NCBI GenBank assembly: GCA_016286785.1
Contig: JAEEUB010000002.1
Coordinates: forward strand, 19,557-83,556
Direction of reading: 5' to 3'
DNA: 64,000 bases
DNA from: Candidatus Saccharimonadota bacterium
GTDB lineage: Bacteria > Patescibacteriota > Saccharimonadia > Saccharimonadales > Saccharimonadaceae
Shown: piece after piece, positions 57,042-64,000 of the stretch
Position numbering within the stretch: the stretch's first letter is position 1
Layout: each line of letters begins with the position of its first letter
Notes under the pieces: generated by a model
Told to the model about the DNA's origin: nothing
Databases searched by the model: none
The model's input: only the letters and a program-made list of their open reading frames with translations
Position numbers and translations under genes: made by a program

Positions 57042-60000
57042 ATGAAGTTCAGGAGACTGACTAGTGCATTTCTAGCAGTTGTAATGGTGGGCGTAAATAT
57101 ATTTAACGGATTATTACCGGTAGTGGCGGCGGCAGATGATCCTACAGTAAGGAACCCCGAGCCAATAGAGCTTGACGACGGAGTAATATTGTCAAAAACA
57201 GCAAAAAGCGTAGACGGATGGGCAAACATGTGGGACGTCACACTTAGGATAGAAGTACCAGTAGTCACGGTGACTTCAGACACGATATTGGTGCTTGACC
57301 GTTCTGGCAGCATGAGCGGCAACCGCATGACTCTAGCTAAATCGGCAGCCAAATCTTTAGCAAGGCAGCTTTTACCAGAAGGAAATACTGTCAATCGTAT
57401 CGCGGTAATCTCTTTTGGCAGCGACGTAATCGAAGAAGTCGGTTTTTCTGATGATTACGAAACGGTAGCTGATGCTATTGACGATGTCACAGTGGGCGGA
57501 GGAACATTTACTCAGGGAGGATTACATTCCGCAGCTGAGCTAATTGCAACCTCCACGGCTACTCATAAAAATGTAATTCTTCTTTCGGATGGTTTGCCTA
57601 GCTATAGCTATGCTATTAATAACGTCGGTAATCATCTAGTGGCGGGCGGTCCAAATTTCCATTCGAATCAATTTGAAACCGAAATAATCAATTCTGCAAG
57701 CGATTTTAATTATACGAGGAGAGTAGGGGATGGCGGCACGAGCATGCCGGACAACTACGAAGTTTGGTATCAATATTGGCACCAGGGAGACCAATATCGT
57801 TATTACAATCATGGAAATTCAGCAATTTCAGAGGCTAATTTCTTTAAGGAAAGTGATAATGGCGATCTTTGGACAATTGCGTTTAACGCCGGCGCTACGG
57901 GTAACAGCGTACTCGGCCAGATGGCAAGCCCAGGCAAAAACAAAACGGCTAGCGAAAGTGATTTGTATGCAATCTTTGGCGAAATCGCAGGCGCGATTTC
58001 CTCACTAATTACTAGTAGTAGCGTACATGATGTGATGGGCGAAGGCGTTGTTGTAGAAGACCCACAACACTCGACTTCACTAGACTGGACTCCTACCTAT
58101 ACGTATGACGAAACAATAGGAAAATATGTGGCTTCTTATACTTACGAAGTTGAAGCAGATGAACACATTCTGGATGAAGACAGCGCGGATGGTTTCCATC
58201 CTCTAAACAAGGAAGCAACCATTAGTTATAACGGTAAAACCGAAAAGTTCCCGGTACCATACGTTAAGCCTTTTTATATCAACATCACGAAGAATGTTGA
58301 AGGCCAAAGTTGTGGCGCAGGCGAATGTGTGTTTGACTTTGAAATCGCATATCCAAACGGCAAAACGAAAACAGGTTCGGTCGAAGCTGGCAATGCAAAT
58401 ATGCATCGAATCTTGGAACCATTCCCGATTGGGGATTATACATTAACGGAAACTGGCACTAGCAGTAATAACCCAGTAGAGCTTGAGAACTATTTAGTGT
58501 CATATGTAGGTAACAATTTTACGATTAACAAACAGAACTATGATCACGTCGACGTAACGATTAATAATAAATATGAAACTAAGACCATTGCGGCAGAAAA
58601 AGAATGGAGCGACGATAATAACCGTGATGGACTAAGGGCCGAATACGATAATCTATATCTAGCGATAAAAGATGGCGACAAGTATGTAGCATTTGAAAAA
58701 GTTGGCGTGAGCGACACTCAAAGCTTTATATTTTCGAATTTACCGAAATATCGAAATGGCTTAGAAATCGCATATACTCTAGTTGAGGCGGTTGACTGTA
58801 GCGACACAGACGGCGAAATAACTTGCATAAGTGATTTTGTAAAAGACGAAAACTATGCCAGTGTGGTAAGTGGCAATAAAGTCACCAACTCACATACGCC
58901 AGAAACGACCACTTTAAATATAAAGAAAAAATGGGATATCACTGCGGGTACTTTACCATCCGTAACTCCCGAATTTGTAACTGTAGAAGTTAGCAATGAT
59001 AAAAATAATAATGTCCAGTCCATCATTCTAAGAGGCAACAGTTACGAGGAGTGGGAAGGTACTTTTGAGGGGTATAAGTACGAGAATGGCCAAGAAATCA
59101 ATTACGAGGTAGCAGAGAAGACAATTGGAAATAATGCTTTTGAGTCTGGAAAAAGTACGCTTTATATCTATAATGATACGGTCCTAGAAGGAAAGTGGGC
59201 GGCAAATTACAACGGATCAGAAGTAACTAATGTCTGGACTCCGGCAGAGACGGTCTATACGGGTAGTGGTGAGTTTTATATCGAAAAGCTAGATCAAGAT
59301 GGACGTCCACTACAGGGTGTAACATTTACTATTGGTAACAATACGTACACTACTGGAACCGACGGGAAAGCGGTGGTAGAATTTTCGAAAGAAGGAGAAG
59401 AGCCCGAGGAAGATTATTCGTTTAGTGTCGAAGAAACCTCAGCTCCCGATTATTACGCTCTAATCGATGGAACGGCAAATATTGGCGCGACAACAAAACT
59501 TAACTTAACCGTAAACGAAGAAGCTCTAACTAACACATATACAAAGAACTTTGAGTATACGGCTGGCGATATGGCTAGTGGGTATGTCTGGCGAGCAGAC
59601 GATAACACGTTGGTAGCAACAGATCAAGCTTTAGCCAAGGAACTCAGAATCGAAAAAACATTCTCTGGAATATCCGCCGAGGCGTTTGAGGAGAATAGTA
59701 ATATCAACTTCACTGTTGTTGGGCCAGAGGGTTTTGACGAAGTGACGGTCGGTATTGACGACGAACGGTGCGAAGTTTCTGATAGTAAATTGGTATGTGA
59801 ACTTTCGGGAACCGATACGGTCTTACCAATTGGTCAGTACACCGTGACGGAAAACGACGCAGATATTAATAATTTTACATACGAAAGTACCCCTAGAGAC
59901 GGTAAGGTTTCGCAAATAGTTGGATTAGGTGGGGTTGCCACGTTCGAGCTAGAAAATGTCTACACCTCAGTTAACACTGCTTCATATAAAGTCAAAAAAG

Positions 60001-61898
60001 AATGGGTAGACGATAATAACAGGGACGGAATTCGTCCACAAGAACTTGAAATAACAATCTATGCTGATGGCAAGGCGTACGGCTTACCGGTGAAATTAGA
60101 TGAAGACGGCGAGTGGGCATACGAATGGGAGAATCTACCTCTCGTAAACGAAGATGCAGAAGAAATAGAGTACACGGTAGAAGAAGCCGACATTGATGGC
60201 TACGATTCTGACGGCGGCATCATGGAAGGCGATGTCTTCGTATTCACCAATACGCATGAACCTGAATTGTATGATAGAACTGGCGAACTGCAAGTTGAAA
60301 AGATTTGGTCTGGTGAAAACAACGAATTGGCGCGGCCAGCAACCATCACTCTAGAACTTTACGGCGAGACTTCAGATGATGAAGGCAACACTAGGACCTG
60401 GCTTGTTGACGGTCCAGTAGAAGTGTCTAGCATCAATGATTGGAAATGGACTTTTGAAAATCTATATAAATACGAAGATGGCAAGGAGATTTTGTATTCG
60501 GTTCAAGAGTCGGCAATTGGTGAAACTTCGTTCGCCGAAAATGAAAGCACTATAATCGTCTATGAAAACGATAGTGAGGCATTAAAGGGCAAATGGGATA
60601 GAACGGTTGCGAATTTTGAAATCACTAATACCTGGACCCCAGCAACCAACGTTTATAATGGTAACGACGGTTTTACTATTAAAAAAATCGATCAAGATGG
60701 CGAGCCCATGAAAGGTGTAACCTTTGAAATCAATAACGATGAGCAGGTTTCTGATGGCGATGGCTTAATACCAGTTGAAGTCGCAGAGGCTACCGATGTC
60801 GCTGAGGACGACCTCGTATACGAGATTAGAGAAATAGAGACGCAAGAAGGATATGATCTAGTTGAAGGTTCTGCAACAGTAAAAGTTAAAAGTGCTAGCC
60901 AGTTTATAAGCGCAGATATAGAAACGCTAACGAACACCTATGTCAAAACTTACACTTACGACGTGGATGGCGACGATGGATATAGCTGGGATAACGATGC
61001 AAAAATATTAACAGTTATCAACGAACGCAGTATGGCTAAATCGCTCACTATTAGAAAAACGTTCTCTGGCGTTTCTGAATTGGCATTACAAAACGTTACT
61101 TTCACCGTGACTGGTCCAGAAGATTTTGGCGAAGACGGAGAAATAACATTAAGCTTTAGTGATGACTGTGTCGCCTCTAGGGGGCAAGCAATTTGCACGG
61201 TTGACGCCGATATTCCAACTGGCACATATATGGTAAAAGAAGATGGTGCAGAGATTGAGAACTTTACTTTAACAGTCTCTGGCGATAACGAGACGGAAAA
61301 AGAAATAGAAAAAGATGACGAAGTAATATTTGAAATAGATAATACGTATGACGTGGATAGAATTTCATATGTAGTCGTAAAATTCTGGGATGATATGCAT
61401 GATAAAGACGGTGTTCGCCCAGAAACGCTCTCAGTCGACTTGCTAGCCGATGGAGAGGTCGTAGAAACCGGAGAATTATCTACAGAGTACATCGTATCGT
61501 CGGATGATTTACCTGAAGAGTATGCCGATCTAGACGCCTGGTGGTATGAATTTGTTGATCTACCAGTGGCAAACGAAGATGCAGAAATCATTACATATAT
61601 GGCCGAAGAAAAAATGGAGTCTAATGAATATGAACAAGCAGAAGCTATCTACGACGATTATGCTTCGGTCTTTATAAACTATCACGAACCAAAGCCAGAA
61701 GACCCATGCACTAACGGCGGATGTGGTGGCCCAGTTATACCTATAGCGCCCAACACTGGCAAATTTACCAAGGCAGAAAATAGCAATGGCAACACTCAGA
61801 ACGAGATTATTGGAGGAATAGCTATTGTTGCAATGGGAATAATTAGCATTACTGTGCTGGGGATGGCGCAAGTTGCAAAATGCAAACAACAGAGATAA
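57042..61898 (+). CDS. Giant surface adhesin/pilin-like protein: signal peptide, vWA domain, multiple Cna_B-like repeats, C-terminal APNTG motif + TM
   Basis: LVLDRSGSMSGNR (MIDAS), repeated KEWxDDNNRDGxR and F.I.K.DQDG.P..GVTF modules, IAPNTGKFTK then TM and KCKQQR; GGAGG SD. Confidence 0.92.
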   Translation: MKFRRLTSAFLAVVMVGVNIFNGLLPVVAAADDPTVRNPEPIELDDGVILSKTAKSVDGWANMWDVTLRIEVPVVTVTSDTILVLDRSGSMSGNRMTLAKSAAKSLARQLLPEGNTVNRIAVISFGSDVIEEVGFSDDYETVADAIDDVTVGGGTFTQGGLHSAAELIATSTATHKNVILLSDGLPSYSYAINNVGNHLVAGGPNFHSNQFETEIINSASDFNYTRRVGDGGTSMPDNYEVWYQYWHQGDQYRYYNHGNSAISEANFFKESDNGDLWTIAFNAGATGNSVLGQMASPGKNKTASESDLYAIFGEIAGAISSLITSSSVHDVMGEGVVVEDPQHSTSLDWTPTYTYDETIGKYVASYTYEVEADEHILDEDSADGFHPLNKEATISYNGKTEKFPVPYVKPFYINITKNVEGQSCGAGECVFDFEIAYPNGKTKTGSVEAGNANMHRILEPFPIGDYTLTETGTSSNNPVELENYLVSYVGNNFTINKQNYDHVDVTINNKYETKTIAAEKEWSDDNNRDGLRAEYDNLYLAIKDGDKYVAFEKVGVSDTQSFIFSNLPKYRNGLEIAYTLVEAVDCSDTDGEITCISDFVKDENYASVVSGNKVTNSHTPETTTLNIKKKWDITAGTLPSVTPEFVTVEVSNDKNNNVQSIILRGNSYEEWEGTFEGYKYENGQEINYEVAEKTIGNNAFESGKSTLYIYNDTVLEGKWAANYNGSEVTNVWTPAETVYTGSGEFYIEKLDQDGRPLQGVTFTIGNNTYTTGTDGKAVVEFSKEGEEPEEDYSFSVEETSAPDYYALIDGTANIGATTKLNLTVNEEALTNTYTKNFEYTAGDMASGYVWRADDNTLVATDQALAKELRIEKTFSGISAEAFEENSNINFTVVGPEGFDEVTVGIDDERCEVSDSKLVCELSGTDTVLPIGQYTVTENDADINNFTYESTPRDGKVSQIVGLGGVATFELENVYTSVNTASYKVKKEWVDDNNRDGIRPQELEITIYADGKAYGLPVKLDEDGEWAYEWENLPLVNEDAEEIEYTVEEADIDGYDSDGGIMEGDVFVFTNTHEPELYDRTGELQVEKIWSGENNELARPATITLELYGETSDDEGNTRTWLVDGPVEVSSINDWKWTFENLYKYEDGKEILYSVQESAIGETSFAENESTIIVYENDSEALKGKWDRTVANFEITNTWTPATNVYNGNDGFTIKKIDQDGEPMKGVTFEINNDEQVSDGDGLIPVEVAEATDVAEDDLVYEIREIETQEGYDLVEGSATVKVKSASQFISADIETLTNTYVKTYTYDVDGDDGYSWDNDAKILTVINERSMAKSLTIRKTFSGVSELALQNVTFTVTGPEDFGEDGEITLSFSDDCVASRGQAICTVDADIPTGTYMVKEDGAEIENFTLTVSGDNETEKEIEKDDEVIFEIDNTYDVDRISYVVVKFWDDMHDKDGVRPETLSVDLLADGEVVETGELSTEYIVSSDDLPEEYADLDAWWYEFVDLPVANEDAEIITYMAEEKMESNEYEQAEAIYDDYASVFINYHEPKPEDPCTNGGCGGPVIPIAPNTGKFTKAENSNGNTQNEIIGGIAIVAMGIISITVLGMAQVAKCKQQR

Positions 61899-61900
61899 AA

Positions 61901-61929
61901 TTGACACAAAAACAAAGTTGTGATATAAT
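61901..61929 (+). promoter_or_regulatory. Perfect consensus promoter TTGACA-N17-TATAAT
   Basis: Direct reading; lies just downstream of the adhesin stop codon. Confidence 0.85.
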
Positions 61930-61940
61930 ATAAATATAGA

Positions 61941-61967
61941 AATAACCCCCCTAGGGGGGTTATTTTT
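61941..61967 (+). terminator. Strong Rho-independent terminator
   Basis: AATAACCCCCCTAGGGGGGTTATTTTT. Confidence 0.92.
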
Positions 61968-62001
61968 GTGGAAAACTACTAAAAAAGCATATTTTATACT
62001 A

Positions 62002-62030
62002 TTGACTTAAGAACTTTAAAACTTTATAAT
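62002..62030 (+). promoter_or_regulatory. Promoter TTGACT-N17-TATAAT
   Basis: Hexamers upstream of the 62057 gene. Confidence 0.85.
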
Positions 62031-62056
62031 TATAAGCATAATAATCGGAGGTAATA

Positions 62057-63769
62057 ATGGCTTATAAAAGATTAGCTTACGCTCTCTCAGTAAGTGCTCT
62101 AGCTTTTGGTGCTGGAATATTTACTCCTACAGCTTTTGCTGAAGGGGAGTGTGCAGCTTCTAATCTAGAAGAATTAGAGGTTTGTCTTGCTAGTGCGGAT
62201 GCAACTTCTGTCACTACTTCAAACACCATCGTAATAAGCGGTGAAGGTGTCGACAAAACGCTAATTATTAACAAAAACATCCATGGAGCAAATTCCAGGG
62301 ATGTATTTTTGATTGAGGATGGCGCAAAACTAACTTTGCGTGGTAGCGGCGCAATTTATGCCGGGCGTTATGGGGCTATAGCTGATGGCGCCGAATTAAT
62401 AATCGATGGTGTAAACATTGATGCCTCAAATACTGCTTGCTACGGCGTTTTTGCAAAAAATAATGGTCGCGTTACCATGGAATCTGGTCAAGTAGTTGCG
62501 GATTATGCGGCTTTTGCGGGTAATAATACGACTGGCGACATGAATTTTTACATCAACGGCGGCCAGTTAAGATCATTGCGTTACCCAGCAATCTACATGC
62601 CAGGGCAAGTTTATCTCGTAGTCCGCGGAGGAACAATCGACGGTGGTATTGTAGCTAGAATGGGCCAAATTCAAATCGAAGGCGGCACTATTAATAAGCA
62701 ATCAAACCCGGTTGCGGGCGACGGGCTTGACGTAAACTATGGCGGTATGCCAAGTATGGCCGACGAAGCAATCACCCTAGTAGCTGGATCCTACAAGAGC
62801 ACGACCACAGATTTCGGCAACGATATGAACGTCGTAATTAGCGGAAACCAAACCAAAATTAATGGCGATGTCGTACTCTATGATCTCGGAAACACTGCAG
62901 CTGGTTACGAGCAAGATGTGAACCTCAAAATCGAAGATGGCCGCCTCTCTGGATTTAAAACCAAATTTACCCAAGACGAAATTGGTTTTTCTCTAAAGAG
63001 CGGTTACACTGCTGGCCTAAATAACCAAGAAGGCAGAATCAAGGTTGAGCTTACAGGTGGTTCCTATACCGCGGAGCCAAATCCTGATAATATTACCCCA
63101 GATTCTGAGGCTGAATACAATGAATACACTGAGTCGTATGTTATCTATCCAAAGCAAGTCGATTACCAAAATGGCTTTATCGAGAGCAATGGCGATATTG
63201 ATGGTCAGGCGTACGCATTCGTAGAATTTGGCGACAAAGAACTAATCGCAGACCGCAAGGCTACCCTGTCTGCTACCGTAGTCGAAACGGAAGGTCTATC
63301 TCTAACTGGCGAAGGTGAGCTAATCGGCGCCGTAGATATCGACATGTTAGATCGTGACGGTCAAAAAATCGAAGTAAAGGATAATAGTTTAGTTATCTAT
63401 TTCGATATCGATGAAGATATGTATAATGAGCTTAAGTCATATGACGAGCTTTATGCAGTCTACTTTAACGAAGATGGCGAAGAAGTCGAGAGGTACAGAA
63501 TTACCCTCGAGAACGAAGATGACAGGTGGTTTTACTTCTGGTTTGAGACATCTCATCTTTCGACTTACGGCGTAGTAGGCGTAAATAATGGTAATGCAGC
63601 CGAGGGGGGTTCCGAATCCACTTCTGCTTCGGCGCCGAATACTGGTGCGTCTACAATGGCTGGAACATCAGCTTCAAATGCAGCCATAGTAACCGTAGCT
63701 GTTGCCGGAGTTATGACTGTAATTATTAGCCTCTTTTATCTCCGAAAGAAAGCACCCTTTAAGATATAA
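62057..63769 (+). CDS. Secreted beta-helix-like surface protein with C-terminal APNTG motif and TM anchor
   Basis: Signal peptide, repetitive Gly-rich beta-solenoid-like sequence, SAPNTGAST then TM and LRKKAPFKI. Confidence 0.85.
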   Translation: MAYKRLAYALSVSALAFGAGIFTPTAFAEGECAASNLEELEVCLASADATSVTTSNTIVISGEGVDKTLIINKNIHGANSRDVFLIEDGAKLTLRGSGAIYAGRYGAIADGAELIIDGVNIDASNTACYGVFAKNNGRVTMESGQVVADYAAFAGNNTTGDMNFYINGGQLRSLRYPAIYMPGQVYLVVRGGTIDGGIVARMGQIQIEGGTINKQSNPVAGDGLDVNYGGMPSMADEAITLVAGSYKSTTTDFGNDMNVVISGNQTKINGDVVLYDLGNTAAGYEQDVNLKIEDGRLSGFKTKFTQDEIGFSLKSGYTAGLNNQEGRIKVELTGGSYTAEPNPDNITPDSEAEYNEYTESYVIYPKQVDYQNGFIESNGDIDGQAYAFVEFGDKELIADRKATLSATVVETEGLSLTGEGELIGAVDIDMLDRDGQKIEVKDNSLVIYFDIDEDMYNELKSYDELYAVYFNEDGEEVERYRITLENEDDRWFYFWFETSHLSTYGVVGVNNGNAAEGGSESTSASAPNTGASTMAGTSASNAAIVTVAVAGVMTVIISLFYLRKKAPFKI

Positions 63770-63780
63770 AAACAACAACA

Positions 63781-63808
63781 AAAAGCCCCTTCTATAAGGG
63801 GCTTTTTG
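63781..63808 (+). terminator. Rho-independent terminator
   Basis: AAAAGCCCCTT ctat AAGGGGCTTTTTG. Confidence 0.92.
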
Positions 63809-63881
63809 CGGCCCTTTTTACTTGAATTTTTATCTATCTCGTGATATAATTAACCAGATATTAACATAAAAGGGAAATAAT

Positions 63882-64000
63882 ATGAGTCGTATCGGAAAAC
63901 AACCCATCGAGATTCCGGCGGGAGTGACAATTACGGTCGGCGACAAAGAAATTACTGTCGCAGGCCCAAAGGGTCAGCTCATCGTTCCAGTGCAACCAAA
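63882..64000 (+). CDS. rplF: 50S ribosomal protein L6, N-terminal part (truncated by window end)
   Basis: [39 protein letters not shown]. Confidence 0.95.
   Translation, partial: MSRIGKQPIEIPAGVTITVGDKEITVAGPKGQLIVPVQP

Overview
The window looks like a chromosomal segment of a Candidate Phyla Radiation bacterium, most likely Candidatus Saccharibacteria (TM7). That placement is inferred from gene content and style; no database search was possible. It is dense in housekeeping genes: lemA end/htpX, ligA, pyk, pgk, an HTH-murA fusion, uvrD/pcrA, rnhA, tyrS, rpmA, xseAB, recO, ppa, glyS, hisS, murI, rarA, an rpf-like G5/SLT gene, rsmA, serS, hpf, secA, an M16 peptidase, murD, dus and prfB. It also holds a large S10/spc ribosomal protein cluster and four tRNAs (Glu, Phe, Val, Lys). 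The main observations are: (1) a TGnTATAAT motif about 6-8 nt before the start codon of more than 20 genes, implying widespread leaderless mRNAs, contrasted with a few orphan/surface genes that have consensus -35/-10 promoters, 5'UTRs and Shine-Dalgarno sites; (2) a GC-rich nested palindromic element inserted in frame in ligA, which also lacks the Cys4 zinc-finger cysteines; (3) the spc ribosomal cluster interrupted between rpsH and rplF by two large surface proteins sharing an APNTG C-terminal motif; (4) a possible ADP-ribosyltransferase-like/HD fusion protein; (5) unassigned structured RNA leaders, including a riboswitch-like one before the rpf-like gene; (6) a partial tRNA-Val 3' duplication; (7) an unlisted 27-aa lipopeptide ORF with its own promoter and terminator; (8) a sensor-less, output-less two-component pair next to recO.
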